From positions 8,597,097 to 8,661,096 of the forward strand of contig CAJINV010000003.1 of assembly GCA_905178155.1 (NCBI GenBank): a stretch of 64,000 bases of DNA. The letters are read 5' to 3'. Below the pieces are notes generated by a model. That model did not search any database. It was not told the origin of the DNA and saw only the letters and a list, made by a program, of their open reading frames with translations. The stretch comes from Amoebophrya sp. A120. Lineage: Eukaryota; Sar; Dinophyceae; Syndiniales; Amoebophryaceae. This document shows, in pieces, positions 33,546 through 44,415 of the stretch (position 1 is the stretch's first letter; every line of letters begins with the position of its first letter). The position numbers and the translations under genes were made by a program.

Positions 33546-34146
33546 CAAACCCACGGCCAGGAGTACCGCAGACCAGAGGGAAGGAAAACCCCCGGGCCTC
33601 CCGGACGGGAAAACTCCATGCTCCGGGCGCCCCGCCTTCACCGAAGGCTGGCTCACCTTACGACGGGCCATGTTCCGGGCCCCCCGGGCGTGGGTGTGAC
33701 GAGGGTCCAGGACGCAAAAACGCCGCGGCCCCCCGGCGCAAAAGTTGTACACATGCGCAGCCCCGGGCAGCGGCAGAGTTGCGCGCTTTGAAACCGAATC
33801 CAAAGCGCCTCGGCGGTCCCGGGCACGCACAGAAAAATTCTGAAGAACCAGCGTCGCGCAGGAGGTGTGCGTAAGCTCCCTCCGGCCAGACAATCGGGAA
33901 GCGATCGCGAAAGCTCCACGCCAGCCAGGAAATAAAGAACTCCGACTCCCCCGAAAGGGAAGGAAGCTGCGGACCTTCCGCAGGGGAGAGGCCCGCCATC
34001 GCTTCCGAAGGCGAGAGGAGAGGTCCGGGGCTGCCGAAGGTAAAAAATAAAAAGCTTCGGAGCCTCCCCAGAAAATCAATCGGGTGCTCGCTTCTTTAGG
34101 CGAGCGAGTAACTGTTTAAACGTACTTCTATCAACTCCCCAGAAAA
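33546..34146. other. GC-rich spacer, no supported gene
   Basis: Proline/arginine-rich open frames on both strands with no splice support. This is the region downstream of the gene E stop. Confidence 0.4.
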
Positions 34147-35807
34147 TCAAAAATAGAGATTTTTCATTCGGATAGAGCATTGCTCGTCGCGTTGGCCGCG
34201 GGCGCCGCAGACGAGGTCGCTGGTTTTGGTGTTGGGGTGTAATTCCTTTCTTTGCTGGTGGTTTGTTCTCGACTGTAATTCAATGCCTCCGTCGTTCTTC
34301 ATCTTCACAGCAACATGCTTTGCAAAAAGAAAAAAACATATCACCGCTACTACTCAAGCACCATCAGAGCAAAGTACTAGCTACTGCCTCAAGCAGTGCA
34401 GGCAAAACAATAGTACCACGATCCAACTCCTTTTGCAAAGCATCCACGATTGCGTCTTTGATGTGGTCCTCACTTCCTGTTTCAGGGTTCAACGCTGCAT
34501 TGAGGATAGCAGTCCTGGCATTTCTGCACATCTCCATGGTGATTTCACCCTCCGTCAGAGTCACGGGAACCACTTCGATCGCCACACTGGCGTACTATCC
34601 TGTGCAAAAGTATCGCACTCGTATAGATCCGCTACTGGCATGCCAATAACTTCTCACAAACCTCCCACCAACTTATCATCAACTTCTGCCCAACCTTTTC
34701 ACCAGCTTCCCAGCTGTTGAGAAGTTGGCGTGGATCCTTTGCCGCGGTTGTTGGGAAGCTTGATGCGGAGTTGCAATCCACACCAAGCTCCCCACAAGCT
34801 TCTGGCTAGGACGTCTCCAAAGGAATATCCCGGGCCTCGATTCGTGGCCGCGTGCGCAGTCACGAATCAACTCCCGCGATCATCCTGCTTCGGCTGCTAA
34901 GCGTGTGGAAGGCACCCTGGGCATCTCTTGCAGCTGGAGATCTGCGAGGTCCTGCACAAAAGACGCACGCCGATGCCGAACACCCCGGCGCATTTCGCGG
35001 CAAGCTTCGAACTTTTGGAGGTGTCATGTGATTTCTTGCGTGACGCCTTCAAAAGCTTGAAGCTTGTCGCGAAATGCGCTGGGATGTTCGTCGAGAAGTG
35101 CGTCCAGAAGTTGTTGAGAAGTGAATTGTTAAACTACGCAATAAACAATGTAGGACGTGCGCAAAGTTTCGCTTTTTTGTGAAAACCAACAAAACGCAAA
35201 CAGTAACTCATTAAAATTGAATAAGTAGCTACTGCATTAATTATGAGCTGACGCGTGAAAGTGGCCCGAGTTCAAAGCTTTCACGCCGAAGAGGCGCGCA
35301 GCTCCACATCGTCGAGGGCCGCTATCCTCCGCTTCCGTCTTTGATGGCTGCACGCAGGACAGATGCGCGCGCGCAGACATCACGGTCGCGCTGTCTGCCG
35401 CCTCGTGTATACGGCTTTATTGCGCGCGGTGCCGTCGTGCTAAATGATGAAACTGCTCTGCAGAGAAATAGAGAGAACAAGACTACGGGCTTCTTTCCAT
35501 TTATCTGCAACGTTGTTCCTTCCCGCTCCAAGCAGCGAGCACGATATAAATCGCAGCGGTGGAGTGACGCGACGCGTCGAGACGAGTTGAGAACGACGCC
35601 AGCACGTCGCGCCACTTCTCACCGACTTCCGCACCAACTTCGCGACCAACTTCGCGACCGACTTTTCACCATCACCAGTTTCTCCATCAGTTTACGCATG
35701 GAAAAAATTTTAGCGGATTTATACGAGTGCGATACTTTTGCACGTGATATTTCGGTGCCAGTATCGAATATATTTCTAGCCATCGTGCTAGCGGCTGTGG
35801 CCAAGTC
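34147..35807 (-). CDS. Gene E, 3' exons
   Basis: Exon 35807-35744 reads DLATAASTMARNIFDTGTEI. Exon 34594-34385 reads YASVAIEVVPVTLTEGEIT and DHIKDAIVDALQKELDRG to LPALLEA. Exon 34317-34147 reads HVAVKMKNDGGIELQSRTN, then CGARGQRDEQCSIRMKN, and ends with TGA. The last intron (34384-34318, 67 bp) is GT-AG and in phase. The one before it is a 1.15 kb inverted-repeat element whose exact splice junction I could not settle in phase. The 5' exons are at 47012-44416, across the 8.6 kb inverted-repeat intron. The two cysteines near the C terminus are too few to call a zinc site. No family recognised. Confidence 0.6.
34596..35749 (-). mobile_element. 1.15 kb inverted-repeat intron in gene E
   Basis: The arms 34596-34634 and 35711-35749 are inverted copies, 39 bp with three mismatches, sharing GTGCAAAAGTATCGCACTCG. 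On the minus strand the element begins near GTGCAAAAG and ends TTTTGCACAG. The interior contains a long imperfect hairpin at 34987-35080 (arms with CATTTCGCGGCAAGCTTC and its inverse). It also has two similar CACCAACTTC-rich stretches facing each other near 34640-34700 and 35610-35690. No transposase frame. Confidence 0.75.
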
Positions 35808-35929
35808 CTCCGTGGCCCAATATGGTGGGGGCGAGAGGCATGTATGAGTTTTGCGATGTATTGGCGGAAATACATCGCAAAAAATACATCATACATGGAA
35901 GATTTGAGCAGAACGACCTCACTTTCGTA

Positions 35930-36225
35930 CATTATATATACATCACACATTGTACATCATACGTCGCAAATTCTCCGCTGTAGGTACCTCGTACACCATA
36001 CATCACACATCACACGCCGCAAGTTCTCCGCTGTAGGTACCTCATACATCACACATCGCAAGTTCTCCGCTGTAGGTACCTCATACGTCATACGTCACAC
36101 ATGGCACATCATACATGGCACATCATACATGGCACGTCATACATGGCACGACATACATGGCACACCATACATGGCACATCATACATGGCACATCATACAT
36201 GGCACATCATACATGGGGCATGGTG
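35930..36225. repeat. Minisatellite, ACATCATACATGGC unit of 14 bp
   Basis: About nine head-to-tail copies of CATCATACATGGCA-like words at 36090-36215, preceded by three longer repeats containing CGCAAGTTCTCCGCTGTAGG near 35970-36080. Similar words recur near 36490-36570 and 44110-44280. Confidence 0.85.
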
Positions 36226-36299
36226 TGGCGTGGTGTGGTTTGGTTGGCTGTGTGGTGCTGCTTGGTGCTGCTGCTTGCTTGCTGGTTTGCTTGCTGGTT

Positions 36300-36420
36300 G
36301 TCAAAGCGCCGTTTTGACAACCAAGCCAAGCCAAGCCAAGCCAAGCCAAGCAGAAGCCCAAGCCAAGCAGCAGCACCACCAACACCAACACCACACCAGA
36401 CCGATAACAACTAGCCAACA
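36300..36420. repeat. CAAGC / CAACAC simple repeats
   Basis: A short inverted pair TTGTCAAAGCGCCGTTTTGAC sits next to AAGCC and ACCAAC simple repeats within the 8.6 kb intron. Confidence 0.6.
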
Positions 36421-36630
36421 ACTAACCCGCGAGAACACAAAGGCAACCGATGTAGGGAATCCAACGCGCAATGCACGAGTGCGCGGGATGTACGATGTGC
36501 GTATACATTAATGTACAGCCGTACAATGTGCCATGTATGATGCATCAATGTACGATGTATGATACAGCTCTGATCATTGGAGAGGAAAAAAGAGGACTGC
36601 AACGGAACGCTTAGGGCCTTGAAAAATTGA

Positions 36631-36649
36631 AGCCATGCCCGGGCATGGA

Positions 36650-36693
<44 letters not shown>

Positions 36694-36715
36694 CACATAC
36701 ATACATACATACATG
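36631..36715. repeat. GAAA and ACAT microsatellites, possible LINE tail
   Basis: About 13 GAAA units followed by about five ACAT units, next to a perfect palindrome CCATGCCCGGGCATGG. On the LINE strand this reads as (ATGT)n then (CTTT)n about 440 bp after the ORF2 stop, a plausible 3' tail. Confidence 0.7.
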
Positions 36716-37156
36716 ATTCGCCCTGTCTGGGGTACGTGACGCTCTGTATTTGATCGCGACACCTGGAAAGCGACCCACTCAAGCGATTTCTTCGGACGAG
36801 CAAGAGTGTACGACGACCCTCTGTGAACTCTACTGGTCTGACAAGACCTGTGGATCATCGCAAGAGGTGAACGTCGGACCCTGGAGGAGCCTATGCTTCC
36901 CCGCAGGGGGCGGGCGTTTGCTTTCGCTCCGGCAATCTCTATTCCTTGTTCCTGATGGCTGCATCAATGCGGTTCTCGCTTCGAGCGACTTGTAGATCGA
37001 TTATGCCACGGTCTTTAGATGTGTGGGCGCTCAGCCGCAAGCTGACTGCGCCGCACATCTCGCATCTCGCCCTCTAGCAGATGCCGACGCGTGCCTTCGA
37101 GGTACGGCCCATACAAAACTTACTTATTGCCTGGGGCTGGAGCCCCCGCCTGGGGG

Positions 37157-40100
37157 TCACAGCTCTTCGTCGGTGGTGGAGTCGTCTGGAGGCACATGCG
37201 CCACATATGCGAAGACTTTAGCAAGACGCTCCGGGCATGATAGCGTGTGGAGGTTACCAATCCCGTAGCATTCTAGGAAATGCGCCGGACTGTCATCGAC
37301 CCGGCGGCATTTTGGGCAACGGACCCGCTCGAGCCCTGTGGGTGCGATTCTCTTGAACCGGGTTGCCCCCAGAAAGGCCGCTGCTGTTGTTTGGACGTGC
37401 CGGGACTCACCCTGGTCCGCAAAAACGCGATATAGCGCCTTGGCGCCCGCCCGTCCGGAGACGAACGCCCCTGCGATTTCCCCGCTTGCCGAGACCTCGG
37501 CCGCGTTGAGGTCCTGCAGGAGGCCTGCCTCTTGCGCCGCGAGCCGTTCCTTGGCATGTGATTTCATATCTTCGACCGACAGGGGCGCCCCCCATTGCGC
37601 ACCCGGATCCGCTTGGCGCAGTGCGGCTTCGGCTGCCTGGTCAACCAATTCGTTGGCCCCAACTCCGGTATGGGAGTGAACGTGGGCCAATTCCACGCGG
37701 TGAAATTTGGCGCAGAGTTCCTGGAGGTGATCGAGGAGAGTGCACTCCGCCTGCGTTGCGAGGCCGCCACAGATGGCGAGGGTCGACAGGCGTGCCAACA
37801 AGGACTGACTGTCCACGACCAGCAGCAGATGTGCGGCCGCCGCCTCCTCTGGTTCTTGCTGTGCTGCAGCTCGCGCTTGTCCCAGGAGTTCTGTAAGACC
37901 GGCGCGCTCTGCTTGGTAGGCTGATTTGTTGTCGCGCCAGCACCCTGCTGCAAGGCGGGCGCCGGTTTTTGCGTGGAAGTAGGCGGCCATGGAGCCCCGT
38001 CCCGTGCTTTGCTGGTGGGCCCCGTCGGACGCGCCGAAAAAGGTGCGGCGTGCTCGCAGTCTGTCTCTGAGCTCTGCCGCCTCTTGCGTTGCAATTTTGA
38101 GACCGGGGAAGCGACCCCGTGGCACTGGGACTGCTTTCAGGTACTCTACTTCGTCGCGCCTCCACCCGCAGCTTTCGAGCACAAGCGCCGCTTCAATCGC
38201 CCAGGGAGGGCACCGCCCGTCTCCCGCAGCGAATTTTCTATCTTTTTGCGGCTCCTCCGCCATTTCCGGGGCGTAGGTGTGGTAGATGGTGCGTGCCGGC
38301 TCATTGCGAGGAGGGGGGGCCGACGGGGCCGCGCCTCCGGCCGGGGGGGCGGTTGCGCACCAATGATCCCAAGATAGGACAGCCGCCGCCAGGGTGCATG
38401 AGGGGCGGACGTTTGCGAACTCACCCGGGTCGAGGTGTTCAACCCGCCGGGGCGGCAGCGCCGGTGCCTCCACGTATTTCAGGCCGGGCAAGCTTGTGGC
38501 GATTTGCTCGCGCAACGGTGTGGCGGACGTGCGGAGCAACCGGTCGAGCAAGCTCGCAAGCCGCTGGCCGTAAAGGTTAAACACGGAGTCGATGTTGCTG
38601 TGGGTGTAAAGGGTTTCAAGTCTTTGTGACCGACTTGCCGCGAGCACCAGCCTCGCCACTGGATGCAGCACCTTTGTGCTGATCCTCTGAGGGCTCGCTT
38701 GGGTGGCCATGCTCCCCCACACCGAGACAGCATATCCGCAGATATGCTGCGCTAAAAGTGTTGCTGTTTGCGTGAGCGTGGCAACATCGGCGCCCCACCA
38801 GCGATTTGCAAGTTGGCGTAGCACGTTCGTCCGCAAGACGCATTTGCGCTCGACGTGCTCGATGTGGTGTCTCATCGTGCATTCGGCGTCAAACCACACC
38901 CCGAGAATGCGGATTTTGTTGTGGAGGGTGTACGGGAGGCGCACCGGTGCCGTCGGCTCCCCTTCGGCGGGAGCGTCTCGCTCCCTCCTGGTGCGGCCGT
39001 ACCGGTCCCGGCTCCTCTTCCAGACCCCGGCTCGTGGCAGCTGCATCCACATGCGCCCCATTTTTTCGGGGGCGAGGCGGAGGCCTCTGCGTGCGAGAGC
39101 CGCTGTCAGGACTCTTTCGAGCGCTAGGATCCTGCTTTGCACTTCCTCCGGCGTGTCGCCACTTACTACGATCGTGCCGCCATCTGCGAAGAAGCGCAAC
39201 CAGACTCCGCGCGGGAGCGCTTTCAGCGTTTCCGCAGCCGTGCCTGTCAGCAACGCACTCCATGCCCAGGGGGAAAGCGCCCCACCCTGGGGAATCCCTG
39301 CAAGGGGCCGCATTGGTGAGGCTAGCTCTTCCCCTACTTTGCTGCGGAATGACCTCTGTCGTAGCCAGGCCCATAGCCAACGCACGAGACCTGCATCTGT
39401 CCCCTGTTGCAGTAGCCTCTGGATGAGGATTGCGCGTGGGACAGAATCGAGCGCGCCGCTGATGTCCGTCTGGACTATGCAGACGCATTTCTTCTGTCGC
39501 GCCAACTCGTCCGGGTGTCCTGCTAGTTCAAGGAGAAGAATCTCGGTAGACTTTCCCTCCAGGTACGCGCGCTGTGCGTGGTCCTGGGTCGGGGGAAGCC
39601 GCTGCAGCACTACTTTTTCGAGCAGCTTTGCCACCGTGTTTATAAGACTTATCGGTCTGCACGCCGACAAGTCTGTCGGGTTTTTGCCAGGCTTATCCAA
39701 CCAGATCACGACTGTCTCGCCTAGGTGCAGGGGCAGCTCGCCGCTTTGCAGTACTGCCGTGAACAGCTTGGCGAGGAGCGGCCAGGTTTCTTCCTGCCAG
39801 TCCAGACCTCGAGCGGCAGGCGGTCTGCCCCTGGCGCTTTTCCGCGGCTCAGCCCTTTCCAGGCCGCGCGCACTTCCTCGACCGTTACGGGGCTGGGGCG
39901 GGCCGCGCGGTCCAACTGTGAACGGACATTGGCTGGGAGGGCGGCCTCGTGCGATGCTTGCCCTTGGTGTCTGTCTCGCAGATGCCCGCCAAGGGCCTGC
40001 GCCTTTTGTTTGTCTGTAAGACACCACTTGCCTCGCCCATCACGGAGGGCCGCTCTCGCCGTTCTCTTAAGCCACGGCATGCGCCCATCTGCTTTCGCCA

Positions 40101-41355
40101 AGTAACGCCAAAGCGGCGCCATGCTGGAATTCGGCTTGCACCCCCGGAGGAATTTCTTCCAGGCTGCGCTCCTGATGATCTTCTCGAGCCGGAGGGCCTC
40201 CGCGTCGTCTCGATTGCGGTAGGCCTCTCGTAGGGCGTCGATTTGTTCACGCCAGGCATGCCGTTTGCGAAATTGCTCCTGGGTTTCAGCTTTCATTCCC
40301 CGGTGGGTGCTCTTGTGCCACGGCGACGCCGCCCCCTGGACCCGCTCAACAACGACGCTGATCGCTTTGCTCAGGTCCGTGAGGTCCAGGTCGTCTTCGC
40401 ACGCAGCCACGGCTTCACGCAGTCGGGCCCGGAGTGCTTCGCACTGCGCTTGCTCTTCTGGGTCGGTGCTGTCATCTCGGGGCAGCGCGTGCCTCTCTTG
40501 TGGTGGCGGCTCTTCCAGCGCCTCATGACAATCGAGGCGGACTAGGACGGGGAGGTGGTCGCATGTGTGCGGACTTGAGGTATCCGCCCACACTGGTGGC
40601 AGCCTTCCTAGATCAAGCGAATTGTTTCCCCGCCCCTGCTCCCCTAGTTCGTCCCATTCGTCGTCAACTTCTAGTGCCGCTCGGGCAAGCACCGGAAAGA
40701 GGCACCCCGCGCCCGGTTTCCAGACGACTCGATCTGGGCACGTTGCTGGGGCGCAGGACGGATAGGCAAGCATTCCAGGCGGGGTGAGATCCAGACAGCC
40801 CGCGTCTGCTCCTGATCCCTGGTCTAGCCAGCGCGTGAACCAGGTGCGCCTCGTTTTCCCACCCGGGTTGAAGTCGCCTACTATTAGCACGTCTTCATCC
40901 TCCTTTGCAGGTTGGAGGATGGAGTGTAGCTGCGAGTCCGTTGGCGTTGTGCCCGGTTTGATATACAGAACGCAAATCAAAGCTGTGCGACTGTCATCCC
41001 CTCTTCCCGGAAGCACTATCCTGACCCAGGCCACTTCTATGCTCTTCGACCCGTTCCAGGCCGGGATGGACTTGCTTGCTGGGCAGACGACTACGCGCGG
41101 CCCGGCGTATATTGCAAGAGAGCCGGCCTGCTTCCCTTCTGTCGGGCGGACGAATTCCGCCACTCTCCTATAGTTCCGCTTCTCCCAGGAGCGGTCTTGC
41201 TTTTCAGGCACTTCTTTCCCTGCGAGGGTTTCTTGAAGTGCAACCAGATCGGCTCGCATGCGCAAGCAATTGTTGATGATAGGCACCGACTTACTTCTGA
41301 TCCCGTTGACATTCCATGACGCGACGCGGAGTGCGCTATCTGTCGCGCTAGGCAT
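37157..41355 (-). CDS. LINE ORF2: AP endonuclease, reverse transcriptase, RNase H (frameshifted)
   Basis: The start MPSATDSALRVASWNVNG at 41355 opens an AP-endonuclease-type domain (WNVNG, QET at residues 41-43, GDFNPGG, CDHLPVLV). The frame breaks near 39815. The second frame (to 37157) holds the reverse transcriptase: TDISGALDSV with the motif A aspartate, GIPQG, and a motif C reading FADG instead of the usual [FY]xDD (GGC at 39181-39179, one base from GAC). RNase H follows with ASDGAH, AERAGL, VVDSQS, HVHSHTG and ANELVDQAAE, all catalytic positions present, then a C-terminal Cys/His knuckle (CPKC...H...C). The order APE-RT-RNase H-knuckle fits I/R1/ingi-like LINEs. Frameshift and altered motif C suggest this copy is dead. 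Confidence 0.9.
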
Positions 41356-41379
41356 GCCGGGATCTTGTACGATGACCAG

Positions 41380-43125
41380 CTACAGTCTTCTGAGTGTTTG
41401 CGGCGTGTGCAACGCCTTTGCGTTACCACTCGGAAGGATTGCGACGTGGAATTTGGTCCCCTCCACTCCCCGCTCCGTCGGTGTAAACTCGGAGCAGTTG
41501 CACAGGGCGGCCTCCAGAAGCATCGCTGAGTCTTTCGTGCTGCTGATATTGCATTCCCAGACGACAACCCCCACCCCCAAAGCGTTCGCTGCGCCTTGCC
41601 CCTCGGTTTGCCGTGTTACGGCTGCTTTCGGGTTCCCAAGCTTCTGCGTCTCGTTGTCGATTTTGCCCCTGAGTACATCTTTGCCCATCTGGCCCCCCTC
41701 TTTGCAATGTAGTTCAAACAGAGCATCTGTCACTGTCGGATGGGCGGTAGGGGAGATGCAGGCGAGGATCGTGCCGTTGCGAATGTCTCGCTTTTGCTGG
41801 GCATCGTACATGGCGAATTCGGCTGCGGCTTTGGTGGGGAAGATCGTTTTTCCTTTCTTGCTCTGCGGCAGAATCTCCCCGCGCAAGATGTCTTCCCCAG
41901 CCTCGGCAGTCTGTGGCGCCATGTCAAGCTTCCCCCTTTGCTTCTTGTACGCCTGGTCGCACCGACATCCGGATACATGAGCCACAAGAGCCGGGCGCGC
42001 ACCTGTCGCTTTTTCCACAGCCGTTAGCCACTCCATGAGGCTGAGGTTGTTGACCGGCACCGCATTTATTTTGCGCCGTAGCTCACGCCTAGCCTCCTCG
42101 TCAAGCTTCGGCTGTTTGGCGGCGATCATGTCCGGGATCGACTGACCTAAAAGCGCCTTGACTTGCGGCCCGCGGATGCGGAAGGTTTGCCAAATTTCGC
42201 TTGTGACGTCTTCCGGCTCACACCAGTCGCCGTGCCAGGTGAGGACCTCCAGAAGCTGTTCTTTCGTCGCCTTGGAGTTGCCCGCTCCAGTTGCTGCTGC
42301 TTCTTGCGACCCCTGCGAGCGCAGGGGCTCTTCGTCTGGAGGGGACCTGCTGGGCGCCGCCTGCGTATCATTGCGCGTGGGCCTGGGTCGGTTCGCATTG
42401 TTTTGCCGATCTGTCCGCTGTGGTGGCGCAGCAGTGGGCCCCGGCGCTGCGGCCGCTCGAGCTGTCGCCGCAGCTTCTCCTGTGCGCCGGCCCCCGCCCT
42501 GTTCGGCAATTCGCTGGCGGTAATTCGCCGGGCGAAGTTTCATGAGCACAGCGCCTATCGTGCCCCGGACGATGTTGCGGGCGTCGCGTGTCTTCAGCCC
42601 ATGATCTGCGTACAGTTTTTTCTGGACCTCCTTACTCGTGATTTGGTTGTCCCGGCGGTACATTCCCTCGATGAAGGAGTGGACTTGTTTCCGGGTGTAG
42701 TGTGTCACATGCGGCGTCTTCCGCTCGCGCGTTCCGTCGTCCTCGGAAACTTCTGCAGCTGTAACAGCTGCCGCATCTTCTTGCGTTTTCGCTTTCTTCA
42801 GCGGAGGAGCTACCGCTGTATCCTGCTCTGTCGGTGCTGGGGGCTTCTCCGCACTGGAGCTTGGTTTCTCCGTAGTCGGGGCGGTGGGCGTCGGATCCCT
42901 TTTGTCGGCGTCTTGCCGACTGCGTGATGCGAAGAAGCAGTCGGGGAGGGGGGGGAGGGGCATGCCTTGGGGGATCGGCATCGGTTGCAGTCCATTCATC
43001 GCGCCACCATTCCCGTTGAGGAAGACGAAGTTTCCTCCTGCAGGTGAATGCTGTTGGCCGAGTCCGAAATTGATCACTTGCGGCCAGAAGCTCCCGGCGC
43101 CGCTTCCGTTGTGTCCGGTGCTCAT
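41380..43125 (-). CDS. LINE ORF1
   Basis: A frame of about 580 codons ending 24 bp before the ORF2 start, the usual LINE order. The best start is ATG at 43125 (MSTGHNGSGAGSFW); the frame extends upstream without a better ATG. The N-terminal third is glycine/proline-rich. A basic stretch PPLKKAKTQ and a helical block SFIEGMYRRDNQITSKEVQK follow. A low-complexity alanine/proline/arginine linker leads to a C-terminal domain with NNLSLMEWLTAVEKATG. I see no CCHC knuckle or RRM signature, so the nucleic-acid-binding role usual for ORF1 proteins is inferred from position only. Confidence 0.8.
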   Translation of the reverse strand: MSTGHNGSGAGSFWPQVINFGLGQQHSPAGGNFVFLNGNGGAMNGLQPMPIPQGMPLPPLPDCFFASRSRQDADKRDPTPTAPTTEKPSSSAEKPPAPTEQDTAVAPPLKKAKTQEDAAAVTAAEVSEDDGTRERKTPHVTHYTRKQVHSFIEGMYRRDNQITSKEVQKKLYADHGLKTRDARNIVRGTIGAVLMKLRPANYRQRIAEQGGGRRTGEAAATARAAAAPGPTAAPPQRTDRQNNANRPRPTRNDTQAAPSRSPPDEEPLRSQGSQEAAATGAGNSKATKEQLLEVLTWHGDWCEPEDVTSEIWQTFRIRGPQVKALLGQSIPDMIAAKQPKLDEEARRELRRKINAVPVNNLSLMEWLTAVEKATGARPALVAHVSGCRCDQAYKKQRGKLDMAPQTAEAGEDILRGEILPQSKKGKTIFPTKAAAEFAMYDAQQKRDIRNGTILACISPTAHPTVTDALFELHCKEGGQMGKDVLRGKIDNETQKLGNPKAAVTRQTEGQGAANALGVGVVVWECNISSTKDSAMLLEAALCNCSEFTPTERGVEGTKFHVAILPSGNAKALHTPQTLRRL

Positions 43126-44315
43126 GTTTTGTAGCAACGATGAGCACGGTTGCACCCGCATACAGCCGCGGTTGTGCGCGTGGTTGTGTGCGCAGTTGCA
43201 ACAGCAAGTGCAGCGGCACGGGCAGCAATGGCAGCAGACCACTTTCAAAAAGTAACTTATTCCGAGCAGGAATATTCTTCACGTTCGTATCTAGACAGGA
43301 CGGCACGCTTCAAATTTCTGGATCTTTACTTAAAGGGTGCGCTACTTCTACCAGAAGAGATTCTGCCTATGTTCCTCTTCGGAAAGGAGCTAAGTGCCCG
43401 ACTTTTCTGGTACTTTGAATGTGCTTTGAATTCTTCTAGAATACTGCAAGCGAGCTGCTCACTCTTTAGGTGTGTGTAGTCAGTTTGAGGGTGTTTCACA
43501 ACTTTCCTACTTCGCTACTGCATGCTTGGTAGCTCGCTAAGTGTGTGAGCGACGGACGTTTCCTGTCAAATGAGGAAGGGAATTTCGTCACGATCACGCA
43601 TACAGCCGAGGGACCGATCACGGGCGGCAGCATGCATGTGCCGACGGAGAACCGACGCTCCGCCTCACTGAAGCTTTTTGTTGCGCGACAGAGTGGGACG
43701 AGAGTTGCACTTCTGGCATGGACGGACGGAGTAGCGTCGTACCGGTTGACATCTCCTGCAGTAGGAGTCCATGTCTCTCTTGACTGAGCGACATTTACCT
43801 GCTCACATTGGAGACCGAGTTCGCGGGCCCTCGTGAGCGCGGCACAACCGACAATGTGAGACATTAACCCAAATACTTGGGTTAATTTTAAAATTTTAAT
43901 TCAGGCCGCACCTGCGCCGGAGCAAAACCGACCTAAGTTTGCAACTTCGCCAGCCCTTCATGCTGTTTTCCCGACCTCGAGCCGGGTTTGTGACCGAGGT
44001 GTGCACTTTTCACCGATTTTTGATCTCTATACAGTGGTTAGTTCGCAGTCGAACAATTGACTACCAGCTGGTAGCCCCCCTTCCCTGCAAGGGCGGGGAA
44101 GAAAGACACATCAATGTACGATGTGCGATGCATCAATGTACGATGTATCACGCATCGTACTTTGATCAATGTATGACACATCAATGTACAATGTATCAGA
44201 CATCGCACATCATACACTGGACCATGTACAATGTACGATGTGCCATGTATGAGATTGGGTTGCACATTGATGTACTGCACCTCATACATTGACGCACATC
44301 GTACACGGGAACCGT
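43126..44315. other. Upstream part of the LINE and spacer inside the 8.6 kb intron
   Basis: Both strands carry open frames of 80-120 codons (plus 43545-43787, starting MSDGRFLSNEEGNFV; minus 43864-43496) that overlap and cannot both be real. 44110-44280 contains CATCAATGTACGATGT-type repeats related to those near 36490. No supported gene. Confidence 0.4.
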
Positions 44316-44415
44316 CGCGCTCTCCTCAAATCTTCCATGTATGATGTATTTTTTTTGCGATGTATTTCCGCCAATACATCGCAAAACTCATACATGCCTC
44401 TCGCCCCCACCATAC

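Larger units (their letters stand above)
35821..44414 (-). mobile_element. 8.6 kb inverted-repeat intron in gene E, hosting a LINE
   Basis: The ends are inverted copies of about 95-100 bp (35821-35918 and 44316-44414), sharing TATGGTGGGGGCGAGAGG and a hairpin GCGATGTATT/AAATACATCGC. On the minus strand it starts GTATGGTGGG exactly at the gene E donor (44415). At the other end the repeat stops at CACCATA and the nearest in-phase acceptor is 14 bp further in (GGAG/GACTTG before 35807). The interior holds a LINE (about 43200-36650) and ATACATGG-type minisatellites on both sides of it. Confidence 0.75.

Noticed and set aside
33191-33874. 227-codon plus-strand proline/arginine-rich frame
   Set aside because: It runs through two tandem repeat arrays and a GC-rich spacer; a composition artefact.
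43213-43480. Plus-strand frame MAADHFQKVTYSEQEYSSR as a host gene
   Set aside because: It overlaps the 5' end of the LINE on the opposite strand and has no splice context. Not enough support.
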